A stretch of DNA of 64,000 bases. Source: Blasia pusilla. Taxonomy: Eukaryota > Marchantiophyta > Marchantiopsida > Blasiales. The position numbers were made by a program, and so were the translations under genes. The stretch covers positions 28,644,001-28,708,000 of the forward strand of contig CM114272.1 in the NCBI GenBank assembly GCA_050084515.1. Reading direction: 5' to 3'. The notes under the pieces were generated by a model, which did no database searches, was not told the DNA's origin, and saw nothing but the letters and a program-made list of their open reading frames with translations. Positions 12,807 through 23,108 of this stretch are shown in pieces (the first letter of the stretch is position 1; every line of letters starts with the position of its first letter).

Positions 12807-12999
12807 CAAGGTTGCACGGAAACATACAAGTTTTTCCATGGGATGGACATGGCGCCCGGCTACTCGCGGCCCACATTCGAACCCGCACCGGGTGCCCGCT
12901 ACGGGCTCGACGGACTCAGATGCGGATCGTGGATGCGCAAGCTCACACAGACATGTCTGTCCTAAGGAAGGACACAGACTTTTTCCGTGTGCAATCCTA
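12807..12999 (+). mobile_element. hAT-type MITE, 193 bp, with 8-bp target duplication
   Basis: The element starts CAAGGTTGCACGG, and the reverse complement of its end reads TAGGATTGCACACGG, giving terminal inverted repeats of at least 15 bp with mismatches. The 8-bp flanks are CATTAGGG (12799-12806) and CATTAGGA (13000-13007), a 7 of 8 match. An 8-bp duplication with termini near CARGG is the hallmark of the hAT superfamily. The short GC-rich core has no transposase, so the element is non-autonomous. Its ends relate it to the copies at 7925-8172 and 59141-59419, but the core differs. Confidence 0.8.
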
Positions 13000-13007
13000 C
13001 ATTAGGA

Positions 13008-13883
13008 TGCTATCAAGAGCTCTATTCTTTTGAGCTATAATCAAAGAGGAATCCTTATTGAAAGTAGTTTTTCTGCTCATAACTTGTTGTGAAAATTAAG
13101 TTGAATAGAGTACCGCGTCTCTAGATCTAGAATCCAAAACTTAAAAAATCCGCATGGTATGACACAACGTGACACATCAAGAGAGAAAATCCCAAATTGA
13201 TTTGGGCTCATAATAGATCCACTCATTTCCGCAGCCGTTGCGAGGGCAATACGAAAAAAAAATCCTCGTAACGTAGGGACGGGGAATATGAACTACATTG
13301 GGGCGTCAACTTTGAGAGTTCTTGTTATCAGCAATAACGGGCATAGGTTGGGCCGACGGGTGCTCTCAAACCAGAGCACCCTCGCTCCTCTTACACTCCG
13401 TCAACTTTTGCCATTGTGGATTTCAAACGAAAAACACGCATTTCAGCAAGCGTCCACATTGGATGTGAATTTTTGGAGCGCGTAGTTCACGCAAAGAGAG
13501 CCACATCTACGAATTAGTGAGTCTTGTGGAGAACATCACTTCTAATTAGTGAGTGGCATAGATACAAATTAAGAGATTTGAGAGCAATTTTGGGCTAGCA
13601 CTTTCAATTGTCAATTTTAAGTTATAGATTTCTTACATTCTGCCTCTAGGCTCTTGATGTACTTGCTTCTGATAGGTATAGATGGTCATTTAAGGTTTAG
13701 TCACCAATTATATAATCGGAGTTCCTAGATTATGGAAAGAATGTGATTGATTTTGAACAAATTCCTACATTTTGCTTAAAATTGAATTATCCCGCTACTG
13801 GTTTCCCTCCTACAACAATTATGGGCAATTTCAAGAATGGGAGTGTAGAAGAATTTATGTATATAAGGCTCTAATCATGGACA
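13008..13883. other. Intergenic sequence flanking the copia insertion
   Basis: No gene was recognised. Frames of about 60-65 codons show no domain. The segment around 13120-13490 is richer in CpG than its neighbours and may be a younger repeat fragment, but I could not assign it. Confidence 0.4.
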
Positions 13884-14323
13884 TGTGAGAAAACAGAAAG
13901 TGACAAAATCATTGAAATCTATTACAAAACTTGGAGATACAAAGTGGCCTAGTCCGTCCGTGCGCTCACAGAAGAGCTTTGATGGAACCTGAACATGGAG
14001 ATAACTCGACTTACGAGAATTCACTACCATTGCGGCTCCCGACTATTTCACTACTTGGGAAACTAGGGTTTTTTTACCTATTTTTCTATTTTCTATTAAT
14101 GGAAATATTTTTCCAAGGGCTGCCTCCTTGGACCCCCGCGATGCATCTCCCGGAAATATATTGGGTTAGATAATCCTAGAAACGCTACTCCATAAACCAC
14201 CTATGTCATATTACTATGACTCCTCCGACGTCTAAGTCAGAACCATCAATCTAGGCTTCTCCTCATACAAGGGGGCCGATCAGATTAATGGTGCTTAGAG
14301 AAGTGGATGTTGAGAATCCAACA
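13884..14323 (-). repeat. 3' LTR of the copia element
   Basis: The LTR begins TGTGAGAAAAC and ends GAGAATCCAACA, with TG...CA termini. It matches 17808-18201 throughout with scattered substitutions and an extra ~45 bp near 14100-14160. That size difference and the substitutions indicate an old insertion. Confidence 0.92.
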
Positions 14324-14342
14324 CTCCCCCTCCCTCCCCTTA
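14324..14342 (-). other. Polypurine tract of the copia element
   Basis: On the minus strand the bases next to the 3' LTR read AAGGGGAGGGAGGGGGAG. This uninterrupted purine tract would prime plus-strand DNA synthesis. Confidence 0.85.
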
Positions 14343-14361
14343 ATATCCACTCTCATATGGA

Positions 14362-14760
14362 CTAGTGTCTTGGACCGATGCCAATACCCTTCAAATGTCG
14401 GTGAAGCTGATCTCCGCTCAAAGATTTCATGAAGATGTGTGCACGGTTATCCTGTGTTGGACAATAGACTAACTTCAAAACCTCTCTCTCAATCAACTCA
14501 CAAAAAAAATGATATTGGATCTCTATGTGCTTTGTACGAGCATGAAACACATGATTATGTGTTATAGCAATGCAACTCTGATTGTCACACCACAGTACAT
14601 TAACACTTTCTGGTGCTTCTCCTATGTCCTCCAATATCCATCTCAACCATATTGCTTCACAAGAAGCATAACAAACCGCCTTGTACTCTACCTCGGTAGA
14701 AGAAAGAGTCACTGTAGGTTGCTTCTTGCTTCTGACGGACTCTTGATGAGACCCTTCTCC
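14362..14760 (-). pseudogene. copia RNase H domain
   Basis: The frame carries the copia RNase H signature: SKKQPTVTLSSTEVEYKA near the start, then EAIWLRWILEDIG, CDNQSCIAI and RTKHIEIQYHF. The acidic residues of STEVEY and CDNQS are present. The C-terminal run (VYCPTQDNRAHIFMKSLS) matches the usual end of copia polyproteins. Just upstream the sequence jumps from the RT thumb directly into this domain. The RT catalytic half is missing and the join is out of frame, so the domain could not be made as part of an active polyprotein. Confidence 0.88.
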
Positions 14761-15203
14761 CGAAAGAATATATCTATTTGTTGATACCATACCCTTGGGG
14801 CTTGCTTCAACCCATGCAATGCTTGATGAAGCAAACACACTTTCTCTTCTAATCTAGGTATCTCAAAACCTGGTGGTTGAGATACATACACCTCCTCCTT
14901 GAGACTCTCCTTCAGAATGGCAGACTTCACATCGTATTGGTATACATACCAACGTCTTGTTCCTCCCACCGCTAGAACAATTTGAATGATTGTCATCCTT
15001 GCAATAGGAGCAAAAGTCTCATTGTAATGAAAACCTTTGATTTGTGAACATCCTTGTGCAACCAACCTTCTTTTGAATTTATCCAATGTATCGTCTGACT
15101 TGTACTTAGTCTTGTATACCCACTGGGTGCGTATTATCTTCTTGTCCTTTGGCTTCTCAACCAAAGTCCAAGTTTCATTTCTTTGAATAGCGTCCATCTC
15201 CAT
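14761..15203 (-). pseudogene. copia reverse transcriptase, 5' half only
   Basis: The frame begins with the typical RT entry (M-x-x-I-x-x-N-x-TW-x-LV, then WVYKTKYKSDDTLDKFKRRLVAQG) and runs through YNETFAPIARMTIIQIVLA, YQYDVKSAILKESLKEEVYV and LHGLKQAPRVWYQQID. The first catalytic Asp region is present (usual D-V-K-x-A-F-L-x-G, here D-V-K-S-A-I-L). The second block, YVDD, and everything up to RNase H are deleted. In intact copia elements this gap holds several hundred residues. The domain is therefore catalytically dead. Confidence 0.9.
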
Positions 15204-15700
15204 CTATATTGCCTCTCTCCATTGAGGATGAGCAAGGGCCTCATCTAAGCATGATGGCTCCTCCACCTTCAAGACCTCTATCATCAAGGCCATGTTGACA
15301 AAATGTGCGGAAGCTCTATTCTTCTCCTCTAGTCGCTTGGATCTCCTTGGATGTGTAACAACTTCATTACTTGCTGGTGGATCCTTATCATCCAAGAGCT
15401 CCTTTATCCACTTAAGGTATGACGACCGTAGTGGAAGAACAGGCTGCTCTTTGTAATCATCACCAAATTCTTCTTCTTTATGATATGGTGTAAACATTGA
15501 TGGTGTGCTCTAGTGGGTTATCTCTTCGTTTGATGAAAATGTAGACGGACCACCGATATTCGCCACTTGACGAGGCTCTTCTTGGAACAACACATCACAA
15601 CTCACAAGCATCTTTTTTGCCTGAGGACACCATAGGCGATAAGCTTTAGACTCATCACTGTATCCCATAAAGATGCACTTCCTGCTCTTGGACTCCAACT
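15204..15700 (-). pseudogene. copia integrase C-terminus and linker
   Basis: The minus-strand frame contains the conserved KCIFMGYSDESKAYRLWCPQ block found after the integrase core of copia elements, followed by VSCDVLFQEE. A low-conservation acidic linker then leads to RRSKRLEEKNRAS and the start of RT. At least one stop lies near 15508, so the polyprotein is broken here. Confidence 0.8.
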
Positions 15701-15779
15701 TGGTCTTGGATGCTTCAAGAATATATACAAAGTACTCACTACCAAAATTCCAAAAGTGTTGGACTTATGGTACCTTACT

Positions 15780-16519
15780 TGAGTATGCTTGATGAGGAGT
15801 TATGCCTTAGACTGAATGGTAGCACTTCTATTTAGAATGTAAACGCCAATATTAAAAGCTTCAGCCCAAAATCCTTTTGTCAAACCTTTTACTTTCATCG
15901 TACATCTTTCCATCTCCACCACTGTACGGTTTTGACCCTTAACAACTCAATTTTTTTGTGGTGTATGTGCCGTGGTTAACTTCCGCTTGATTCCATGCTC
16001 CCCCAAATATTTGTTGAATTCTCTTGATAAGAATTCTCCTCCTCGATCGGTGCGAAGCTTCTGTACTTTCTTTCCTGTCTCTTTCTCAACCACCTTGTGC
16101 CATACTTTAGAATTTCCAAAAGCACTTGCCTTATCATGAAGGAAATACACCCACATCTTCCTACTATAATCGTCAATAACTTAAAGGAACTAGGAAGAGC
16201 CATCTAATGCCACTATTCTCATTTTACCACATAGGTTAGCATGCATGAGCTCTAGAGGAGCCTTTGCTCTATTGCTGGACTCTTGTGGAAATGGTTGTGG
16301 GTGTTGCTTTTCCATCATACAAGCTTCATATGTATCCAACACTCTAGAAATTGTTGTTAAATCAGCAACCATGCCAGATTTCTGCATCTGACTTAGTAAG
16401 GGAAAGCTTAGGTGATCAAATCTTTCATGCCACAACTTACTGCTACTAGGATCTGTACCTACACTTGTCGTGAAAGCATACAACTCATAGATATTTCCAC
16501 ATCGTATACCTTCATCCAC
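15780..16519 (-). pseudogene. copia integrase zinc finger and catalytic core
   Basis: The N-terminal HHCC finger is recognisable (LWHERFDHLSFPLLSQM, then YEACMMEKQ) but its first Cys is Tyr. The core follows: VIDDYSRKMWVYFL supplies the first Asp and LRTDRGGEFLSREFN the second. At the third position the usual PQQNGVVE reads PQKN-stop-VVK, so the catalytic Glu is replaced by Lys next to a nonsense codon. A frame change between 16156 and 16190 separates finger and core. The protein would have inserted element cDNA into the genome; this copy cannot. Confidence 0.88.
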
Positions 16520-16779
16520 TACTTTTCCATTGGCATCCTCAATGACTGCTCTATATTTCTTGAAACAAACTTATAAGTCGCAATCACATAATACTGCTAC
16601 TGAAAGCAAATTGCGCTTTAACTCTGCTACGTACAATACATCGGTTAACTTCTTTTCATCTCCTTTTTGTGAGACTAAAGAAATTATGCCTTTTCCTTCT
16701 ACAAGCCACTTTACATTATTCCCAATAGTAACAACGATGGGCTCTTGTAGAGGTTGTAAAAGCTATACCAATCCTTATG

Positions 16780-17019
16780 ATTGGTCACATGACTAGATGC
16801 TCCACTATCGAGCACCCATGCATCTTCACTCTTTGACTTAGTGGAATGTTCTGCCTGTGTGCAAAACTCTTTGATTGCTATCCAAGCATATACTTCATGT
16901 TCTTCTAGTTCTACAGAATTTCCAAACTCCTTCTCAGGTCTTAAACATCCGTTCTTCTCATATTGACTCCTCTTTCTACAATCTTTGATAAGATGATCTA
17001 GCTTACTACAATAAAAGCA
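16780..17019 (-). pseudogene. copia zinc knuckle and aspartic protease
   Basis: An intact CCHC knuckle (CFYCSKLDHLIKDC) is encoded at 16978-17019 on the minus strand. It is followed by the protease active site in WVLDSGASSHVTN around 16780-16824. DSGAS is the normal copia form of the aspartic protease triad. Both motifs look healthy although the neighbouring reading frame is interrupted. Confidence 0.85.
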
Positions 17020-17082
17020 TACGAAGGATTTCCTTGGAAATTTCTTCTTGATATTTGAACTCTAATCGTGATTTCTACCTCT

Positions 17083-17735
17083 CTATACGTTGGTCGTCAA
17101 TGCTGCATCACTTTCCTCTCTTGCTTTGAAGCGCATTTCTTCTTCTACCAACATTGCACTGAATTGTTCAAAAGTAAGCGGCGTGGGTCTTACTTGAGTA
17201 TTTAATGCAGTGACCAAACTGTCATACCTCAGAGGCAAAATCCTTATGTATCGACATGAAAAATCTTCGATAGACTTTGAAATTCCTACGGATGCCATCT
17301 GATCTTGAAGATTCTTGATCCTTGTCAAAAATTGCTCCGCGCTTTCTCTATCCAAAAATTTCTCGGATGTAAGCTGATTCTCCAGATTTTGAATATGAGT
17401 CTCATTCCTTGTTTCATACTTATTCTTCAAAATGTTCCATACCTCAGCAGTAGTGGTTGTATGTTGAATGAGAGTCATAACATATTCAGTTACATTTGTG
17501 ACAATCACATATAGAGCATCGGCATTTCAACATGATCAATATCACCAGATGAAGGTGAACATGCAGAACTTAAAGTAGCTTGTGGATTCGAATCGACCCT
17601 TGTGGCTATCTCCAAAATCTCAAATGATTCGAGGACAGTTCTCATTTTGAACTTCCACAAAGTATAGTTAGACCCATCTAACTTCCCTTCATCCAGCGGA
17701 GGAGGGCGAGCACAAACTGACAAAGAAGTAGCCAA
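17083..17735 (-). pseudogene. copia gag capsid
   Basis: The frame opens with ATG 18 codons before GSNYTLWKFKMRTVLE, the normal copia capsid entry (L-x-G-x-N-Y-x-x-W-x-x-x-M). A stop at about 17505 splits it. The second part continues with AEVWNILKNKYETRNETHI, LENQLTSEKF, FLTRIKNLQDQM and LTFEQFSAMLVEEEMR, which matches the UBN2/retrotran_gag family. The protein would form the virus-like particle shell. The start is supported by its position just inside the primer binding site. Confidence 0.88.
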
Positions 17736-17794
17736 CTCTCAAGATTTTGTGTAAATACATTAGATCGCCATATACAAAATACTGGAAAACCTAA

Positions 17795-17807
17795 TGCTCT
17801 GATATCA
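17795..17807 (-). other. Primer binding site (tRNA-iMet type) of the copia element
   Basis: On the minus strand the bases beside the 5' LTR read TGATATCAGAGCA. This is the plant initiator-Met primer site TGGTATCAGAGC with one G-to-A change. Confidence 0.85.
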
Positions 17808-18201
17808 TGTGAGAAAACATAAAGTGACAAAATCAGTGAAATCTATTATAAAACTTGCAGATACAAAGTGGCCTAGTCCGTCCGTGTGCTCACAAAAGAG
17901 CTTCGATGGAACCTGAACATGGAGATAACTCGACATACGAGAATGCGCTACCACTGCGGCTCTCGACTATTTCACTACTCGGGAAACTAGGGCTTTTTAA
18001 CCTATTTTTCTTCATTTCTATTAATAGAAAATTTTAATAGGGCTAGATAATCCTAGTAACCCTACTCCATAAACCACATACGTCATATTACTATGACTCC
18101 TTCGATGTCTAAGTCGGAACCATCAATCTAAGCTTCTCCTCATACAAGGGGGGCCGATCAGATTAATGGTTCTTAGAGAAGTGGAAGTTGAGAATCCAAC
18201 A
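17808..18201 (-). repeat. 5' LTR of the copia element
   Basis: The LTR has TG...CA ends and aligns with 13884-14323, sharing TGTGAGAAAAC, GTGGCCTAGTCCGTCCGTG, GAACATGGAGATAACTCGAC and GAGAATCCAACA. The flanking AGACA is the second target-duplication copy. Confidence 0.92.
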
Positions 18202-18304
18202 AGACAAACCTCTCGGAGAGAGAATTTTAGAGTGTGCCACTCTTTGTGTAGGGGAGGAATAGTGGGTTTTAGTGTGGCTGCTCAAGAATGAGAGTATAGA
18301 CAGT

Positions 18305-19015
18305 TCAGATGTGAAAATTCAAGCTGAGAGTGGGACCAACATGGGTGGGCAAGGAGATGTGAAGAACTCTATTTTTGCAAGCAAGCAACAAAGATGGAGG
18401 TTTTTGCTGGCTGATTATGAACGGAGTGTGGAATACTTGGAAGACCCCGAATTTTTTTTTGCCTTGCATGGTAGTGGAAAGTAGACTAAGATTGGGGCAA
18501 AGAACCAAACCAAGGCAACCGCCTTTGGTATCATGGAAGTCCACTTGAAAAAATGTTGGATTTCCCACTTTGCTCAGTGCTCACATCCTTCTGAATAAAT
18601 TTGACAGATACGTGGATAGCTACAAGAAAGCCATTTCAAAGATTTTGATGGCGAGAGGAGTTTATCTTACAAACTCAAACATTATAGCAGGTCTTACCTT
18701 GGAGCAAAAGATGGGAAGTGTCCCTTCTTCTACAAGATACATGCCCTCTTTGATGAGAGACATAATGTTACATATCCGACAACCATGGAACTTGGGCTTG
18801 ATATCCCAACACTGTTATACCAATTTGCAGATGAACGAACAAACAATGAGGACTTACAATTTTTTAATCTGCAAAGCAATCAACCAAGTGACTCTGATTT
18901 TGAATCTCTAGTGCATCAACAAAAAGAGGAGGAGGATGACACTCCAATGGAGAATGAACCGCTCTTCCATAAGACATTTGCTCATAATGATGTCCAAGGA
19001 GACTTGCCCACATGA
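18305..19015 (+). pseudogene. Remnant of a Myb/SANT-like (trihelix-type) ORF
   Basis: Plus-strand frames encode pieces resembling Myb/SANT-like DNA-binding proteins, often found beside plant transposases. The first piece reads KQQRWRFLLADYERSVEYL, then FFAL. A later one reads LLNKFDRYVDSYKKAISKIL. Near 18705-18790 comes KDGKCPFFYKIHALFDER, then VTYPTTMELG, matching the C-P-F-F-x-x-x-x-A-L-F pattern that ends such domains. An acidic tail (QKEEEDDTPMEN) follows. Stops and frame changes separate the pieces. Whether this is a dead host gene or a transposon accessory ORF is unresolved. Confidence 0.35.
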
Positions 19016-19189
19016 AGGCCTACTCCTCGAGTTGAAACTCCTACAACACCCCCTAAGGGTCTAGGACATGGTATACACACAACGACTCCCAATGAAGGAC
19101 TAGATCATAATCCCACAATACCTCATCCAGGTCACACTCCAAGCACTTTAAAGATTGGAGCAAATTTTCAAGTTCATGGCGCTCGGATT

Positions 19190-19364
19190 CATCCCAACAT
19201 CAAACAAAATCTTTATTTTGCTGGATCATCAGAGAGATTTGTGATATTGGCCTTATATGTGGATGATGCTATTCTTGTCAGTGATCAGAAACAATTGCTC
19301 TACATAGTGAAGCATCAACTCAATTTAGAATTTGAAATGTCAGATCTGGGTGTAATCACAAAGA
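19190..19364 (+). pseudogene. copia RT fragment with YVDD
   Basis: The frame includes RFVILALYVDDAILVSD and LLYIVKHQLNLEFEMSDLG, the copia RT catalytic block (Y-V-D-D) and the following helix. It lies in opposite orientation to the copia element at 13884-18201 and supplies exactly the block missing there, but the orientation and flanks show it is a separate, older fragment. The preceding Pro/Thr-rich open stretch (about 19020-19190) resembles the integrase-RT linker. Confidence 0.75.
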
Positions 19365-19507
19365 GCGGTGAATTCAACCTTCTGAGCTTGAGTCAAAAGG
19401 TTGAATTCACAATTGTTGTCCTTGAGTCAAAAGACAAGTTCAGGTTGCCCTTCCTAGAAGATAGAAAATGTGCAGGAGATCAGAATACCCATGACAAGGT
19501 TCTAGAG

Positions 19508-19652
<145 letters not shown>

Positions 19653-19949
19653 GAAGCACGATGTGAGAGGCAAGATAGATTGATGGTAGAAAGAGAAAAG
19701 ACTAAGAGGGCTAGAGTTGAAAAGAGGGCTCAACTTATGATGAAGTTTCTCAAGGTAGGAACACCAACTGAGGAAATGCAGAGGTTGCTCCACATGCTTT
19801 CACCAACTAATGATAAAGAGGAATAAATGTTCATCCAATACCTTGTAATAAAGATTTTCTTTGGTCAAAATTGATGCAAGTTCTCAATTAATGATTGCAT
19901 GGTGACATATCCCTTATGATTTGGGTCCTATAAACTCTATAACACAAAT

Positions 19950-20399
19950 AACACGTATGTTTATACCATGAATGGCTAAATCAAGGCCAATAACTGATAC
20001 TCTGAGCCAGGATCACTCAAGTGACCATATTTTGAAACTTCAAACTCACAATTCATAGTCTAGAGTATTGACTCAAAGTTCCAACTTATAGTTTCTAGTG
20101 CATGGTGATTATAGTTCCAACCTTAAGTCCTTGGACTCAAGGTATACACTCAGTAAGTACTTTGAGTTGCACTCTAAACCAACTCTAAGTAAGTACCAAA
20201 CTTCACCTACTCACATATTGTAAGCCCTATGTATGCAATGAGAGTATATACTCACAATGCAAGAACTCATACAATGAACTCATGGTTCCAACTCAGAGAA
20301 CATACTTATTGGCAATATCAGCTTTCGATACAACTTGGACTATGGACTTTGAGTTTGCAATAATACTCAAGACTCAAATTTTCTCAACTATGCTTATAT
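19950..20399. repeat. Degenerate short-motif repeat region, left half
   Basis: The stretch is built from variants of ACTCAGAGTA, AGTAAGTACT, TATACACTC and CCAACTCAGAGAACATACTT. The phrase GGTTCCAACTCAGAGAACA followed by TACTTATTGGCAA recurs nearly unchanged near 28160-28200. Chromovirus A is inserted inside this region. There is no strict period, so it is either an eroded satellite or a locally duplicated simple repeat. Confidence 0.5.
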
Positions 20400-21429
20400 T
20401 TTCGTGACCCTCATAACCAAACGAACACCAAATAGGTGCCAAGCGGAACATCAAAACTTAAGTGGACTCACGCCGCGATGATCTCGCTTTGGAGAGGCTT
20501 TTGGAAGGTCTCTTGGAAAAGTCCAAGAGACGAAATGAGGAACAGAGTTGTGCATTTCATGCATTAGTGGTCACGACCAGGAAACCTAGACCAAACGCGA
20601 ACCAAGACTAGAGATGAAGTGAGTCTTGGAAGGTTGGTTTCCAAAGAGGTGAGAACCAGTTTTGGAACACGATTAGCGTTTGGGGAATTTGACTGTGTTT
20701 TGGACCATAACTTTTAGCCTTGAGATGCGTTCAGGATAAGTAAGGGCGCATTGGTAAGCTTATCTTGAGACGCTTCCAACGAACCAAAGATCTTAGCAAA
20801 TTCCTAAGTACAGGCTGAGATATTGGCCAAAAGATAAAAGTGAGAGAAATCGGGTTGAGGGCCAATTTGAAGGGCCTGGCTGTCTTTCCCTAAAGTTAGG
20901 GGGACCCCAGAGATCCCCAGAAGTACTAGTAAGGGGGAGTCTCTCCAAGATGTCTTGGAACATGAACCCCACTTTGAGCACTAAACGGCGTCTCAAGGGT
21001 ACGGGATGGAACGGGAGTTTGGCGTTCGAACTCGAAACCCAAACCTGATCCAAGGGAGTGGACTTTGTACGCCACACTTGGATTCTGACCCGTGATTCAT
21101 TTTGTGTGAGTCTCAATTAGGGATTGATTGGATGTCCATCAAATCGTTGGAATCGCTAGGCACAAAACGCCGTTTGAGGTTCCTGAACCGACCAGAAAGT
21201 CTATCCCAAGTCTTTTGAGACTTGCATGTGTTCTAAACCGCGAAACTAGGAAGGTTGAGCTTAATGAGAGGCCGAGTCAAAGACTCAGCAAGTTAGAATC
21301 ACTGATTGATCCAGACCCAACTAATGTGAGTGCGTGTTTGGATGCAGATCAGCGTTGAGAGCGTGATCTACAGAATACACGCTTCCGCAACAACAAAGAT
21401 TAATGTTCAAGGAGAGTAGGCGCACGACA
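20400..21429 (+). repeat. 5' LTR of chromovirus A
   Basis: The 1030-bp LTR starts TTTCGTGACCCTCATAACC and ends CGCACGACA. The target duplication fixes the start at TT rather than the usual TG. The 3' copy starts TGTTGTGACCC. The LTR contains the duplicated phrase CTTTCCCTAAAGTTAGGGGG, present also in the 3' copy and the solo LTR. Open frames inside, such as 20793-21116 minus, are LTR shadows. Confidence 0.95.
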
Positions 21430-21431
21430 CG

Positions 21432-21443
21432 TGGTATCATAGC
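21432..21443 (+). other. Primer binding site (tRNA-iMet type) of chromovirus A
   Basis: TGGTATCATAGC begins two bases after the LTR and matches TGGTATCAGAGC except for one G-to-T change. Confidence 0.85.
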
Positions 21444-21576
21444 AAATCCTTGGTGAGTGTGAACTTGGGATCGTGTAAGATGTAGATGTTTGAGAAGAAC
21501 TCAAGTAGGGAGACCTTGATGCTTGAGGAGGAATGCAAGAGACAAGGAGGAGATCTGAGCTAGCGAGGACTCGCAA

Positions 21577-22640
21577 ATGGCGACCAAGGGTGACAAATCA
21601 AGGAAGCCGCAAGTCAAATAAAAAAATCAGAGAGACGAATCAATGACTGAACGTGAGCCAGAGGAGGAGATAGTGACTCCCAAAGTGCCAAGTCCCAGTC
21701 ATGAGGATGTCCTAAATGCAAATCTTTCCGGGGGGCCTCTGGCTCCAAACTCAAACGACCCGGCCTTTTAAAATCCAAATGATGGATTTGATGAAGGTGA
21801 TGGCAGACCAGATGGCCCAACAGAGCAAGGTGATTGTAGAACTCAAGTCAAATGGAGCCTCTAGTTCCGACAAGAAGCTTTGTAAGATAAATTTTCCAAC
21901 GCCATTCATAGGAATGGGGCGTTCTCAGAAAGTGAGCGAGTTACTAACGGAACTCGAACTTTACTTTGAAGCGCAAAAGGAAGAGGAGCAAGACAAGGTG
22001 ACTTTATCGGTCACGTTTATGAAGGATCACGCTATCCACTGGTGGACGGCTCACCGCAAAGAACATTTGGGTCGTGGAAGAACTTTGAGTTGGGAAGAGT
22101 TCAAGGGGTTGATTGGTAACCGATTCACTCCGGAATATCAGGAGTATCACGGTGGCATAGAGTTTGTGAGGTTGTGCCAAAGCGGATCCCTAAGCCCTTA
22201 TATGCAAGAGTTCAGTGCACAAATGAGCTTACTTTCCATGGATGAGTTTACAAAGAAGGTGATCATCTTAAGTGGACTCAAGCCGAGCGCCAAAAATGCC
22301 CTCTTTTGTATGCCTCACATTCCATAGACGTGCGCGGAGCTTCTGAGGCTAGGGGAGCGGATAGGGGACGATGAAGTCCAAAACCAAAAACCCTTTGAGC
22401 CAAAAAGTTTTTCTAAGTTACCGAAAAACAAAGGGGCATCCACAAGAGGGTTTGTAATGGGGATGAGTGCAACCACAGAGGGTCTCTTGCCCCAAGCACA
22501 GAAAACGAGTGGAACTCAACGCAAAGCCAAGAGGGCCACTGTTCCTGATGTCAGCAAACGCCGAAGTGATTTGCTACAATTGTGGCACACCCGGGAATAT
22601 GGCTAAGGAATGTGTGAGGCCCAAGGTCAGTAAATCGAGT
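21577..22640 (+). pseudogene. Chromovirus A gag (capsid and nucleocapsid)
   Basis: A likely start (MATKGDKSRKPQVK) is cut by a stop after 14 codons. The capsid resumes in the 21716-22327 frame with PTPFIGMGR, SELLTELELYFEAQ, HAIHWWTAHRKEH, WEEFKGLIGNRFTPEYQ and YMQEFSAQMSLLSM, the gypsy retrotrans_gag pattern. A stop at 22327 and a frame change precede the zinc knuckle, which reads CYNCGTPGNMAKEC near 22570-22615. The knuckle His is Asn, so zinc binding is probably lost. Gag would package element RNA into particles. Confidence 0.9.
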
Positions 22641-23098
22641 GTGATTGCGTTTGCTACTAAGCACTTATCAGCAAGAGATCTAGATATATCTCTCCAAGTC
22701 ACCAAGAGAACACCCAATTTGGTTTACCTAGGATCCAAGATCGCTAATCGTGATGTGATGTTGCTCATTGATATACGTGCTTTGCACTCATTCTTGAGCT
22801 CAAGAATCATGAAGGCATTGGGATTGCTAACCACTAAGGCGGATGAACCTATTAGGGTAGGATTCACGTGAGAGAAGTCCCACCAGACCTCAGAGTGGGT
22901 TTTAGGGCTAGTTGTGGGATGCGGAGTATTCGAGTTGAAGGATAATTTCACAATTTGCGATATGGACGGAATCCATGGAGTCTTGGGGAACATGTTCTTG
23001 GATGCGTATGAGGTGGAACTGAGGCAAAGACCTTTGAGGTTGAGCGTCTTGGTTAACGGAAAATGGACGGACGTTAGATTGGTTCGTGAGGTTCCTTG
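22641..23098 (+). pseudogene. Chromovirus A aspartic protease
   Basis: The frame LVYLGSKIANRDVMLLIDIRALHSFLSS corresponds to the retropepsin block in which LLIDTGA(T/S)HSF is normal. Here the catalytic triplet D-T-G reads D-I-R, so the enzyme is inactive. The C-terminal half continues after a stop at about 22870 with VLGNMFLDAYEVEL, where families normally show I-L-G-M-D-F-L. The protease would cleave Gag-Pol. Confidence 0.85.
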
Positions 23099-23108
23099 AA
23101 AGACGGAG

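Larger units (their letters stand above)
13884..18201 (-). mobile_element. Ty1/copia LTR retrotransposon, full length, inactive
   Basis: This minus-strand element is bounded by two related LTRs. Flanking 5-bp sequences are GGACA (13879-13883) and AGACA (18202-18206), a target duplication with one mismatch. Internal order on the minus strand is LTR, PBS, gag, protease, integrase, RT, RNase H, polypurine tract, LTR, which is the Pseudoviridae (copia) order. Nonsense codons, frameshifts, a lost integrase Glu and a deletion removing the RT YVDD core make it non-autonomous. The internal region is about 3.5 kb, shorter than the usual 4-4.5 kb, consistent with the RT deletion. Confidence 0.93.

Noticed and set aside
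12876-12915. TTCGAACCC resembling a tRNA T-arm (B box)
   Set aside because: No A box, anticodon arm or acceptor stem can be folded around it. It is in the core of the hAT MITE.
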